From positions 930,001-994,000 of the forward strand of contig JAEHOE010000010.1 in the NCBI GenBank assembly GCA_016858145.1: a stretch of 64,000 nt of DNA, in the 5' to 3' direction. This document shows, one piece after another, positions 1-11,454 of the stretch (positions are counted from its first letter, which is position 1; each line of letters opens with the position of its first letter). Source of the DNA: Edaphochlamys debaryana. Lineage: Eukaryota > Chlorophyta > Chlorophyceae > Chlamydomonadales. Under the pieces are notes generated by a model. It saw nothing but the letters and a program-made list of their open reading frames with translations, made no database searches and was not told the origin of the DNA. The translations under genes and the position numbers were made by a program.

Positions 1-230
1 GCAGGGCAGCTGTTTCTCAATGTGGGTCGGCGATGCACCCCTGCAGTCTCGCATCGGGGCCCATAGCAAGACAGCTGTTTCTGGATGTGGGTCAGCGATG
101 CACCCCCGCAGTCTCGCATCGGGGCCCATAGCATGGCAGCTGTTTCCCGATGTGGGTCGGCGATGCACCCCCGCAGTCTCGCATCGGGGCCCATAGCATG
201 GCAGCTGTTTCTGGATGTGGGGCTGCGCCA
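1..230. repeat. 65-bp tandem repeat, about 3.5 copies
   Basis: A 65-bp unit built around GCAGCTGTTTCTGGATGTGG recurs at about 6, 71, 135 and 200, with a few substitutions per copy. It extends to the left edge of the window, so the true copy number is unknown. It lies in what appears to be the last visible intron of the MAPKK gene on the minus strand. Confidence 0.9.
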
Positions 231-378
231 ATTCCACCGACCCGGGCTGCCCGCAGTGTCGACTGCAAAGCTCATGAGCCCACTAACGCCGGGATGGGTG
301 CATACTGTCGCCGCGCCCGCTTCGTCCCCACGACCCCGGGCCCCAGCCCGAGGCCTGCCGTTGCGCGCCGCTCCGCAC

Positions 379-3222
379 CTGGCGGCGGATAGGGGAAGCG
401 CCCCAGCGCGCACTCCAGCAGCGTCAGGCCCAGGCTCCAGAGGTCGCTGTCGAAGGAGTACGAGTCACCCTTGATGCGCTCCGGACTCATGTAGCTGGGG
501 GATGGGAGGGGCGAAGATGGGTGGGGCGGAGTGCGGGCGCCGTTGAGACACCAAGACCAAACGGACAGGGCGGTTGACGCCAGGTGTGGGGCGCTACTGC
601 ACAGCACGGGTGCCCGCTCGGTCAGGGCCGAGCTTGCGGCCCCTGCAGCATCCAGCGCGCCAACCGCCTGCCATCATGCGTACCCCTGCTCCGCCCACGG
701 CGGCCGGGGCGCCACTCACGTGACTGTCCCCACCCAGGACAGGCAGTTGGACACTGACGAGGCCAGCTGCCCCGACACCCCGAAGTCCGAGATCTTGACC
801 TGCGGGGGTGGGGGGTCACGGTCGGGGGTATGGGCGGGGCGGGTCGGCATGAAGCATGAGGCGGATGAGAGGCATGAGGTGGGATGGGATGGGAGGTGTC
901 GCGAGGTTCAGACAGTGGCCCCAGAGCCGTCCCTCAGTGGCCGACCAGGGTCCAGACGGCTGGAGGCCCGACCCCGCCGCGTCAGCAGGGCACGTGTCGC
1001 CGTGTTGCCCGCGTGCCCTGACCCGAAGCTCTAGGCCGCAGCTCCAGGCTCCGCCCGACCCCTTGTCCCCAACTAGTTCCAGGCCGCACCTCCCGGCCAC
1101 CGGCGGCACCCCGCCGCGAGGCCGCGCTCACCTCCCCTGCGCCGTTGAGGAGCAGGTTGCTGGGCTTGATGTCCCGGTGGACCACCTGCAGGGGATGGGC
1201 GACGAGGCGGCGGCAAGCAGGGATGAAAGGCAGGGCGGGGACACCCGTATGATGCCCCCACCGGGGAACCCTGCGTCAAGGGCCCTGCAATTTGCTGAGG
1301 TAAGGACGTGCGGCCCGTGACAACGTAAGGGGGGCCTTGGCCTGCCCTCACCCACCAAGCGCAAGTGGTGCCTCACCCCTGCCTCGCTCCTCCCACATCG
1401 CCGTTGCCTCCCTCCCTTTCTCCTTCACCTCCCTTTCTCGCAGAGCCCCCCTCCCCAACTTGTGCTTGCCGGCCCCTCCCCTCAAGCTCGCCTCCCTTGT
1501 CTGTTCCTTCCTCCAATCAAGCCCTTGCAGCCTCCCTCCCTCCCTCCCTCCCTTTCCCCTCCCTCCCTATCCCCTCCCTATCCCCCTCCCTTCTTTGGGC
1601 CAGGCGACGCGATCCCGCTCAGCAGCACTCCCTCCCTCCCTCCCTCCCACCTTGAGCTCCTTGTGCAGGTACTGCAGCCCCGCCACCAGCTGCCGAGCGA
1701 TGTGCGCAATCACGGGCTCGGGCAGCCCCGGCCCCGCCAGCTTCTCACCCCCCTTGGACTCGCCCCGCGCCCCGCCGCCTTGCCCGCCGCCGCCCGCGCC
1801 CGCCGCGCCGCCGCCGGCCCCCCCTGCCGCCGCCGCTGCCACGCTGGCCGCCAGGCTGCCCTTCTGGCTGCTGGCGTTATGGAGGCGGTGCGGCTGCTGC
1901 TGCTGGTACTGCCGCATGCGGGCCTGCGGGCGGGAGGGCGGGGCGGGGCAGAGGTGGTGAGGTGATGGGGTGGTGTTTGAACTGGCGGCGTTGAAGCGGG
2001 GGTCAGCATGGGCCGAGGGCCAAGAGTTCTTTGGGGAACATGCTCCGTCCTTGAGCCCCCTCTTCCTCGCCCTCTCTTCCTCGCCCTTGCGCCCCCTCCG
2101 CCAAGTGAAGCCCGCCGCCCCCTCCCCCCCCCCCCTCACCTTGAGCAGGTCCGCCAGGCTGCCCGCGTCGCAGTACTCCATGGCGATGGTGATGGCGCCG
2201 TTGTCGAAGAAGGCCGCGTAGTAGCGCACCACGTTGGGGTGGTCGGCGCCGTAGAGCGTGCGCAGCTCGGTCGTCACCTGCAGCGGGCGGAGGGTGGCGG
2301 GTGTGGCAGGTGTGTATGTGGGAGGGCGGTGGGAGGGGGGGGGGTAGAGGGGGGGGGAGGGGGGGACAGGGACCGTGGGCCCAGGTGAGGTCCAGGGGGG
2401 CCCATGGCAGCTCGCGGGGTGGTTGGCTCGCTGCCGGCCTGAGCCGGCCGCCCTCGTGCATGCGGGGAGCCGCGAGGCGGGGCCACTCGCTGGGACCGCA
2501 GCTCAAAGCGGCAGCCCCCGACCCCCGCTCCCTGTATGGAAGGGCTGAGGGAGGGGCCGCCCGAGCGCAAGCCAAAACCTGCTGTGCCGCGGTGGTCATC
2601 GCCGCCGCATGGCCAGCTGCCCGCCGTGCGTGGCCAGGCCGGCAAGCCGCCCCCTCCCGACCGAGGCGCAGCGGCTGAGGCGCAGCACCCGCAAGTGGCA
2701 GCGCCATGGCGCCCCATGCGCCTGCCTCGCCGCCAAGCTGCACCCCACGTCTACACTGCCCCGGTCACCCTCCGATGCACCACGGAGGCTCGTGCACCGC
2801 TTGACGCCGGGCCCTGCGGGGCCCCCTCGCTGGCCGAGGGCGCCTCCTCCCCAACCCCAAACGTCATCTCCCGCCGGCTCCCCCCGCCACCTCCCCCCGC
2901 CGCCGCTCATCCTCCAGCCCTCTCACCTGCTTCCGCACCGTGTCCGAAGACACATCGAACTGAATGACCTTAAGCACCATGTGCCGCCCGTCCCGCTTGT
3001 TGCGGACCTTCTTGGCCACGCCGCTGCTGCCCTGCCCGATCACGCACAGCTCCTCAAAGTCGTCCGGTGTGAGCCCCTCCACGGCCGGCCCCCCCGGCGC
3101 CGCGCTGCCATTCCGTTGACGGGGGCTCCCCGGCGCCGCGGCAGCCGCTGTAGCGGCAGCGCCGCTGGTGCTGGCCTCGCCGGGCCCCTGCGGGGAGAGT
3201 GGGGGAGGCGCCGCGCGCGGGT
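379..3222 (-). CDS. MAP kinase kinase (MEK/MKK family), partial at both ends
   Basis: Dual-specificity kinase that phosphorylates a MAP kinase. Exons on the minus strand: about 3222-2927, 2277-2140, 1923-1651, 1185-1132, 799-720 and 494-379; phases agree. In order it shows the glycine loop ([11 protein letters not shown]), the VAIK-equivalent lysine (MVLKVI), a hinge (MEYCDAGSL), the catalytic loop [14 protein letters not shown] in [14 protein letters not shown], an activation loop with Ser/Thr spaced as in plant MKKs ([11 protein letters not shown]), and YMSPERI of subdomain VIII, ending in FPYPPP. The exon at 1923-1651 carries a Gln- and Ala/Gly-rich insert of about 60 residues before the helix that leads to the catalytic loop. 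The subdomain X-XI exon(s) must lie beyond position 1. The first readable exon has no in-frame ATG before a stop, so a further 5' exon probably lies between 3222 and about 4300. The gene is head to head with the myosin gene. Family assignment is firm; the subgroup is not. Confidence 0.9.
1531..1650. repeat. CCCT/CCCTAT low-complexity tract
   Basis: Two pyrimidine runs made of CCCT units (about 1531-1595 and 1627-1650) lie in the MAPKK intron next to the exon that ends at 1651. On the coding (minus) strand they are a GGGA polypurine tract. Confidence 0.85.
2321..2372. repeat. G-run tract with G-quadruplex potential
   Basis: Several runs of 6-10 G separated by one to three bases lie in the 650-bp MAPKK intron, just upstream (in gene orientation) of the exon at 2277-2140. 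On the coding strand this is a C-rich pyrimidine tract next to the 3' splice site. Confidence 0.7.
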
Positions 3223-4385
3223 GAATCTGTACTGCCACCAAAACCGGCTCCACAATGCAAACGACGCATCAGGGCTGACGTGTGAGCCCGGGGAAGGCCT
3301 ATAGCCGAGCGGCGGGCCCCAGTTTCGTTGCGCCAGGGCGGGGTGCGATCCCCCTCCGCATTACCCGCTTTTCGCACCCGTGAGCTCGCGGAGTCCTCCT
3401 CTTGCGGCAAAGGGCGTTTGTTAGGCTGAAGGGAGCTGCACACATAACCGGGCAAGTGAGCACGGTTAGTTGCATGCTGGAAATCCTGTTCGAGCGCGCG
3501 GCAGTAACCCCCGGGGTATCTGTTTTGCAAGGAGAGTGCACATCAGCATGCTATCATGGCGCAGAACCTGTCGCCAGCACTCACTTGGCAGAGCCGGGCC
3601 GTGGGCCTGCTCCCAGCGTTGTGCTCGCTGGCGAGTTGATCTGAAGGCCCTCTCGACTGATGGTAAGGTCACCCTCAACGAACTTGCCCTTGTTTGTGCT
3701 GCGAACGGAACGTCCCCAGTGTCAGGACGCGCCCGCGACGTCCACGCGACACACTTGCCCCAGGCCAGCACTCGACCACCCCAGGTCCCATAATTGGCTT
3801 CAGCGGTTTACGATGAACGCGAAACGTGCAAGAAGCGAGGCCGAGCAGCGCTGAGCGGACTTACAGCACAAAGGTTGTCTTCCGCTCCTCGGGCACCGCA
3901 ATCGGCTCTGGACGCTTACGATTCATTTGTAGGGTTGCTGCAACTATCAAGGTCGAGCAAAATCGTGCAGGTTGTTCGCTCTCGCACACTCGCCACGTTT
4001 GAGACGCTTGCTAGCTCATTGAGTCCGTAGGAAAGAACAATGTTCAACTTGCTGTGTGTTGCGGGCAACTGGTGGCGAGCCTCGGGGGGGAATCGTTGCA
4101 TGCATCCGGGGGTGCGGCAGCCCGGGGTTTTGACATTGGAGGTGGCCATCGCTGGCTACTTGAAGCGCAGGTCCCTTGCCTCGAACACAGCTCCATCCTG
4201 TGACCCCGCCGCTGCTCGCGACCAAAACTGCACACAGTTCTGAAAGCAAAGAGAAGACAGCTCGTCGCGCTCGGTCAAACCGCGAGGCCGCCTCACCCAA
4301 TGCCTATCTCTTTCTGAGCTCCACACGCTTGCAACAAACTCAGCTGCAGTAGCTTGGGCCGCAGCTGAGGTGCCGGCTGCGAGGG
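3223..4385. other. Interval between divergent MAPKK and myosin genes
   Basis: About 1.1 kb lies between the readable 5' part of the MAPKK (minus) and the myosin start codon (plus). It should hold the missing MAPKK 5' exon(s), both 5' UTRs and the two promoters. I saw no convincing coding homology, TATA box or repeat. The open frames here look like GC-rich chance frames. Confidence 0.5.
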
Positions 4386-7300
4386 ATGAGTCCGGCCCCC
4401 CTCCAAGACGCCGTCTGGGTGCGCGACGCCCCGGACGGCTGGGTGCGCGCAGCCGTCCTCTCCAACGATGGCGCCCAATTGCGAGTCCGGCGCCTCGACA
4501 ACAGGCAGGAGCTGGACGTTGCGGATGGAGAGCACTTTCAGTGCAACGCCGAGAACGTCGAGGTGCGCGAGTTGGCCCCTCGGCCCGGCTGCTGCGCCAT
4601 CGTGTGAATAGACACAAGGGATTGGCGTCGGGCTCCGAGCCGGCTGCAGCTGGGCGCTAGACTGCGGGCCATCGGAATCGTCGCGCGGTTGCCGGCAGCG
4701 GCTGAGCACGGGCGCAACAGGCTATCTGCAGCAGAGTCGCTCTGTCTGGTCTGCTGCCGTCTGGTGGTCATGGTCCGGTCTCTTGGAGCGCTCCGGAAAG
4801 CCAGCGCAGTCCCTTGCGTGCGCACCCGAGGCCCGCTGAACCTCTGGCCTTCGCTGCCGCACAGGACATGACGGCGCTGCCTTTCCTTCACGAGCCCGGC
4901 GTGCTATGGAACCTTCAGGTGCGGAATACACCGTCCCGATGGTGGTTTAGACAACTTGCCAGCCGAAGGGGGGCAAGCTGGGGGTTGATGTGATCTCAAC
5001 ACTGCCAACTACTCTGTCCTGCACCTCCCCCGCACCACCGTTTCCAAGCTCTTTGCCCGCGCCCGCACAGGCTCGCTACGGGGAGCGTGACATCTACACC
5101 TACACGGGTAGCATCCTCATCGCAGTGAACCCCTTTCAATCCCTGCCTCACCTGTACGGGCCGGGCGTGATTGAGCGCTACCGCCTTGCCGCTACCAACG
5201 GCCGTGAGCAGCTCCCGCCCCACGTCTACGCAACGGCATGTGCAGCCTACCGCAACATGATGCGGGACGGAGCTGGCCAGGCAATCCTGGTAGGCAGGGC
5301 CCCAGGCTCTAGTTACGGGCCCTGGCTGCAGCTGGGTCTGTGCACCCCCTGTGTTCGCCCAAGAGACGCGGTGCTGAGTCGGTGTATGGGCGTTGCAGGT
5401 GACGGGCGAGAGCGGCGCAGGCAAGACGGAGACGGCCAAGCTGATCATGGCCTGTCTGACGCACCTCGGGGCGCAGCGCAGCGGCAGCCGGGGCGGCTCG
5501 CCGGAGGGCACGCACGTCATGTCCGGTGTCGAGCAGAAGGTGAGGCACCTTGCGGCCTGGTCCGTCCATCCCCAGTACTTGTGCACCGCCCATCTGGGCC
5601 TCTCCGCGCCGTCAGGCATATGGGTCGTGCGGGCATCACGGACGCAGGGGTGTCTGACTCAAGGCGGCTCTCCCCCGACCCGACCCAGATCCTGGAGTCC
5701 AACCCGCTGCTGGAGGCCTTCGGCAATGCCAAGACCCTGCGAAACAACAACTCCTCCCGCTTCGGCAAGTACGTGGAGATTTTCTTCGACGCCGTCACAG
5801 GTGCGGTGACCTGCCACTCTGGGCGTGGCAGCTGCCACGGCACCATTTGCGCGAAGGGAGCGTGCTCGTGTCCTGGGAGGGTGACGTGTAAGTCTCGCCG
5901 TACTCTACGTGGCCGCTGGCATGCAGGCGCCGTCACCGGTGCAGCCGTGCGCACGTACCTGCTGGAGCGGTCCCGCGTGGTGGCGGTGAACAACCCCGAG
6001 CGCTCCTTCCACATCTTCTACCAGGTGCGGGGCCCACGTCCTTGCGCTAAGAGCTAACCCCTGGCAGTGCTGCTGCCGGCTATGTGGCTCTTGATCGATA
6101 CAGTGAGCTGTCATCCTGGGAAATTCGTGCCATGCCAACTTCCTATTCCTTCGTTTCCCGCAGCTCGTGTACGGCGCTAGCGCCGAGGACCGCGCCGCCT
6201 GGCGGCTGCCCAAGTCTGCTGCCGGCTTCGACTACCTGGCCCGCAGCAAGTGCTATGAGCTGCCCGGGCAGAGCAACGCCGAGGAGTACGAGGTACGCAG
6301 CTCCACGGCTGCCGCAGCGGTACCTGTTATAGCCGGCCTGTGAATGGGATGTCCTGGAAGTGACTTCCGACGCCTTGCTCTCCGTGTTGCGCCGACCGCC
6401 CACCAACTTGATCCCTTGTTCTCCACGCTCCTCAGCACACGCGCCGAGCCATGTCCCACATCGGCCTAAGCGAGGAGCAGCAGCGGGCGGTGCTGCGGAC
6501 GGTGGCGGCGGTGCTGCACCTGGGCAACGTGGCCTTCGTGGAGGGCAGCGAGGAGGGCGCGGCGGTGGACAGCGGGGCCAAGGCGCAGCAGGCGCTGCAG
6601 GCGGCGGCCGAGCTGCTGGGCGTGGAGCCGGCAGCACTGGCGGAGGCGCTAACGACGCGCCAGATCCAGACGCCCGAGGGTGCGTGGGACGCGACGGCTT
6701 CTGTGAGGCCCTCAAGGCACCAGCCCGGATAAGCCTCTCGGAGCCTCCCGCGATGCTGGCTCGGCTAAGGAACAACAAGTCTGATTTGTGTTGGCAACGC
6801 ACCTGCTCCCGCCGCAGGCGCCATCACCACACCGCTGTCGGCCCAGGCGGCCGCCGACTCGCGCGACTCTCTGGCCAAGTCGGTGTACTCGCGGCTGTTC
6901 GACTGGCTGGTGGCGGCCGTCAACACGGCGGTGGACGAGGCGCACAACTGCGACGGAGGGGCGGCCAGCGCGGCCAACGGCGCCGGCCGGAGGCACCTGT
7001 CCATCGGGCTGCTGGACATTTACGGCTTCGAGAGCTTCGAGGTGGGGCCTGGGCGTTGGGTGCAGGAAGCTGCGCGTGGCATGACCAGGGCCTGCGCGGA
7101 GCAGCCCGCCCCGAGGCTAGCTTCACCTGAACGATACCACACGTAGCCACCCGCCCAGTCTCCACCTCTGCCCCTCCGCAACCGCATCTGCAGATCAATG
7201 ACCTGGAGCAGCTGTGCATCAACCTCACCAACGAGAAGCTGCAGCAGCACTTCAACACGCACGTGTTTAAGTGGGAACAGGTGCGCACCGCTCTGCGCCC

Positions 7301-10300
7301 CGGCACTGTTGAAGTCTCAGGCCAAAGCTTGTACGCGCAGCAGCCCTTGCGACGCCACCCGACCTTGTCGACGCTCCTGCATGGCTGTATGCCCTCCTTA
7401 CTGCCAGCCACCTGGTCCTTGCCCTTCCACCGCCCAGGCTGAGTACGAGCGCGAGGGCGTGGACTGGTCTTACATCTCCTTCCGCGACAACGCGGACGTG
7501 CTGGAGCTGCTGGAGGGCAAACTGGGAGTCATGGACCTTCTGGACGAGGCGTGCAGGTTCCCCAAGGTCAGGAGCAGGGCTGGAGCAGGGGATTGGGAGG
7601 GACTGCAGGATCCCACCAAGCAGGAGCCAGGGACCTATAGCCCAAAGCTGGTCGCGGGACTGGTATCGTGTGCGAGGTCCTGAGGAATCAACGCCCTCAT
7701 CCCTCGCTTCCCAGGCCACCGCTGAGGATTTGGCCAACAAGTACGGCTCCGGCTCCGCCCTGGGCGCAAGCTCCCGCTTCGCGCGCCTCAAGCGCCCCGC
7801 CAACGCCTTCAGCATCGAGCACTACGCAGGTGAGACACCGCGGACCGCGTGCAGCTCTGTTTCACACGAGTCCTCTGTCGTGTGCACCTCGATACGCCCG
7901 GTTAACGCCCTAGGTATCCGTCAGCCTCTGGCCCGTCGCTCTTGGTTTGACTCCTACACCTGCTGCCCGCAGGCTCGGTGACCTACAGCACCAGCAACTT
8001 CCTGGACAAGAACCGCGACTACGTAGTGGCCGAGCACCAGGTGGGCAGCGGGCAGGGGGCTGTGAGGTCGAGCCATTGCTCTGGAGGCTCCTTCCGTCCT
8101 CGCGATCTGGGGAGCCGTTCTCTTACGCCAGGGAGCCGTTGGGGTCGTACTGGCTGAGATCGGCAGGTCGATGGCAGGAGGAAGCTTCTGACATTGACCC
8201 GACGCTGCCCTGACCCCTGCAGGCGCTAATGAGCCGCTCCAGCCAGCCGCTGGTGCTGGAGCTGTGGGCGCCCGAGCCGGCGCCCGCGAGCGGCTCCAAC
8301 GGCGCCCCCAACGGCAAGGGCCCCAGCCAGAGCCAGTTCCAGTTCCGCAGCGTCTCCAGCCAGTGCCGCAAGCAGCTGGCCGAGCTCATGGGGGCGCTGG
8401 CGGCGCTGCAGCCCCACTACGTGCGCTGCATCAAGCCCAACCCCGCCAACGCGGCGGGCGAGTTCGCGCCCACCTACAGCCTGCAGCAGCTGCGCTGCGG
8501 CGGCGTGATGGAGGCGGTCCGCATCGCGTGCGCGGGCTTCGCGTACAGGTGCGAATCCTTGGTGGGACCCGCACGTCGGTATTGCGTGGGCAGCCACGTG
8601 CTTTCGGCCGAAGAGCCCTCAAAGCTTACTTACAAATTCTGGGCCCGGTGTGGGAATGCGGTCTGGTCTGGTGAAGGAACGCGCGCACGAGCGACGCTGC
8701 CCAACTGTTGACCAAACATAGCAGGCTGACACCTGCCGCTTCCCAACACCACAGGCGGCCCTACGCCTCCTTCCTGGACCACTTCTGGCAGCTCTGCCCC
8801 GAGCCCGTGCACGCGCTGCGCCGCCGGGCCGCGGAGCGGCACGGCCCGCGCCCTCCCCCGGACGCCTCCACCTCCTCGCCCCAAGAGTCGGCCCTGGCCT
8901 GCCTCGACATCGCCGAGCTGCGCCCCGCCGCGGAGGCGGTGCTGGCCGCCGCGGCCGCGCTCACGGGCGCAGCGCCCTCCGCGCTGGGGCACATGGGCCA
9001 CACCAAGGTCTTCCTCCGCTCCACCGCCGCCACGGCCATGGAGCGGCAGCGCGTGCAGGCCGCCAACGTGGCAGCCACCACCATCCAGGCGCACTACAGG
9101 CGGCTGCAGGTGCGGGGCGTAACGCAGTGCGGGGCAGGGTGTTCAGCAGTGGCCGGGGCAGTCCCGGCGTCGGTTGCCTTTTCTGGCTGGCTCCATGCAG
9201 CAGCCTTTCCCGCGCTGTCCTGATTGGTTGCTTCTCTCGCTGCAGGCGGAGCGTCGGTACCAGGTGCTACGGTCAGCGGTGGTCACCATTCAGGTGAGCA
9301 CTGCAACGAGCACACTGTCGTGCGGCCGCATGTTTGCATGAGCCTCTTCGCACGGCCCAGGCATACCAGCAGCATAGCACCCCAACATATTCCCACCTGC
9401 CCTGCAGGCGCACTGCCGGGGCCTGCTGGCGCGGCGGCTGGCGGAGCGCATGCGGCGGGAGCGCGCGGCGGCGACCATCCAGCGCGGCTGGCGCTCGTGC
9501 GTGCAGCGGCTGCGGTTCCTGCGCATGCGGCGGTCGGCGGTGGCGATCCAGGCCGCGTGGCGGGGCCTGCAGGTCCGGCGGCAACTCGAGGTGCGTGGGC
9601 TTCAGGTTCGCACGCTCGTCATGTCTGCATGTAGTTCGCATCCGCCGACCGTCCAGTCAGTCAAGGCTATGGCCGCATGAGACATAGACTCAGAGCCATG
9701 CCCTGTTCCCCAACTTGATCCCAACCTTCACTCTTCGCCCTGCAGTCCATTCGCCTGGAGCGCGCAGCGGTGGTGATGCAGACCGCCTGGCGCTGCGCGG
9801 CCGTGCGGCGGGAGTACCTGGGCGTGCTGCGCTTCTGGCGCGCCGCCGTCAAGGTGCAGGCCGCGTGGAGGGGCTACGCGGCGCGGCAGCTCTACCGCGA
9901 GATCCTGCCGCTCTACAGGTGGGACACGTACACATCGGCAAACGGCCGGCCATTTGTCGGGGCAGCTCAGGCAACCGCATGGTCTCCTCCCCATCGTGCC
10001 CGTCCTCTAACCTTTCTGACTTTTGGCACCCCGCACTTCCTGTTGCTTTCCGGTCTCCTCCTCCTCACAGGGCCGCGCTCGTGTGCCAGCGCGTGTGGCG
10101 CGCGGGCCGCTACGGCTCGGTGCTGTCCAACCGCCTGCGCTCGGCGCTTCTGCAGTACTGGCTGTGGAGCAAGGCGGCCGTGGTGGTGCAGAAGTGGTGG
10201 CGCGGCAAGGTGCGGGGCGCGGCCGGTGCATGTGCTTCCTCGGGTCAAGCGCACACAAGGAGCGCCGACAGTCACTCTTCCGTGCTGCTCGTTACGCTTT

Positions 10301-11454
10301 CTGCACATTTGCACACAAAGCGTCATTCCTGCGGAGCCCTGTGCTGCTGCCCCTGACGCCTGTGCCCCAACCGCCTGCAGGTCGCCCGGCAGCGGTACCG
10401 CAAGCTGCGCCTGCAGCAGCGCCGCGCCAAGCTGCTGGCGGCCTTCGGAGGCGCGGCAGCAGCAGCGGGAGGCGGTCCGATCATGCGGGCCTCGCCAGAC
10501 TGCGCACGCCGCGGGGTGGGTCCCAAGGGGTTGTCGTGCCCTTTGCCCCGCCATCCAATCAGGCCTTGCCCGATCCTGTTTCGAGATTCATTCCGCAACA
10601 ACCTTGCCTCTACAACCCACCCTCCACCGCCTTCCCTTCCCCAGGACGCCCGCACGCCCTCCTTCCGGCCGCGCGGCTACTACGCCGGCAGCGCCAGCAA
10701 GCCCGGCGCCGAGTCCGCCGACTCCACCCCGGGGGCTGGGGCGGTGGTGCGCGGGGACGACGTGTCGCGCCTGCCCGACCGGGACAGCCGCATGCGCGCA
10801 CGCCTGGCCGACCTCAGCGGCTTCAAGGCAAGCTCACAAGGGCGAAATTGCAGGGCGGGGTTGCCGGGCCGCACGCAGAAAATGCGCAGGGGTCGCAAAG
10901 TTTGTCCCCCCGGGATCCGCGGTCCACGCCCGGTTGCGGGCCGCGTGCAGTGCGCCCAAGCTGAGTCCGCACCTTCCCGTCCCCAGGTGACCTCGCTGCT
11001 GCAGTACTGGGAGGAGCGGCAGGTGGGCAGTGAGCCCTCCTCCACCGGCAAGGTGCCCGACCGGCGCGCCACCTCGGCCTCGCTGGGCAGCAGCCGCCCG
11101 GGTACCGCCGACGGCCAGCGCCTGCTGGGCACCCCCAAGCGCGGCCTTGGGTCCACGCCCGGCACCTCGGCCCCCAGCTCCCCTCCGGACGCCAAGTACC
11201 CCGACCGCGCAGCGCCCTGGGGCCCTCGGCGCTCCTCGCTTCCGCCCGGCCTGGGCGCCGGCGGGCCGCTGCTGGTGGAGGATGAGGGCGAGGGCCACCT
11301 CAGCGGCGACCTGAGCTGTGAGCCCTCCTACGGCCAGCTGCTGGACGGCGTGGGTACGCGTGCCAGCGAGGCGGGTGCCGGCGAGGAGGACGGCGAGGAG
11401 GGCTTTTGCTCCATCGCCGACGCTCACCGACACCACGTGGCGGTGCCGGCGTGA
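4386..11454 (+). CDS. Unconventional myosin heavy chain with long IQ neck
   Basis: Actin-based ATP-driven motor. Exons: 4386-4601, 4865-4918, 5071-5289, 5399-5539, 5689-5800, 5927-6024, 6164-6292, 6436-6679, 6818-7041, 7194-7280, 7438-7566, 7715-7829, 7973-8040, 8223-8548, 8755-9109, 9246-9293, 9408-9590, 9746-9918, 10071-10209, 10381-10515, 10645-10827 and 10987-11454. They sum to 1,281 aa with all phases closing. The N-terminal SH3-like subdomain ([11 protein letters not shown]) is followed by [18 protein letters not shown] as in plant myosins. Then come the P-loop GESGAGKTE, switch [11 protein letters not shown], switch [10 protein letters not shown], the relay [13 protein letters not shown] and the SH1-helix region HYVRCIKPN. 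About eight IQ-like repeats follow (for example [31 protein letters not shown]), the seventh being weak. The last ~270 residues are Pro/Ser/Gly-rich, with no coiled coil and no recognisable DIL cargo domain. The intron after 10827 appears to use a GC donor. The class (XI, VIII or algal) cannot be settled by eye. Confidence 0.93.

Noticed and set aside
1..230. Possible CRISPR-like array
   Set aside because: The 65-bp units are directly adjacent, with no spacers, in a eukaryotic intron; this is an ordinary minisatellite.
2003..2743. 246-codon minus-strand frame overlapping the MAPKK intron
   Set aside because: It crosses a conserved MAPKK exon in the wrong frame and runs through low-complexity intron sequence.
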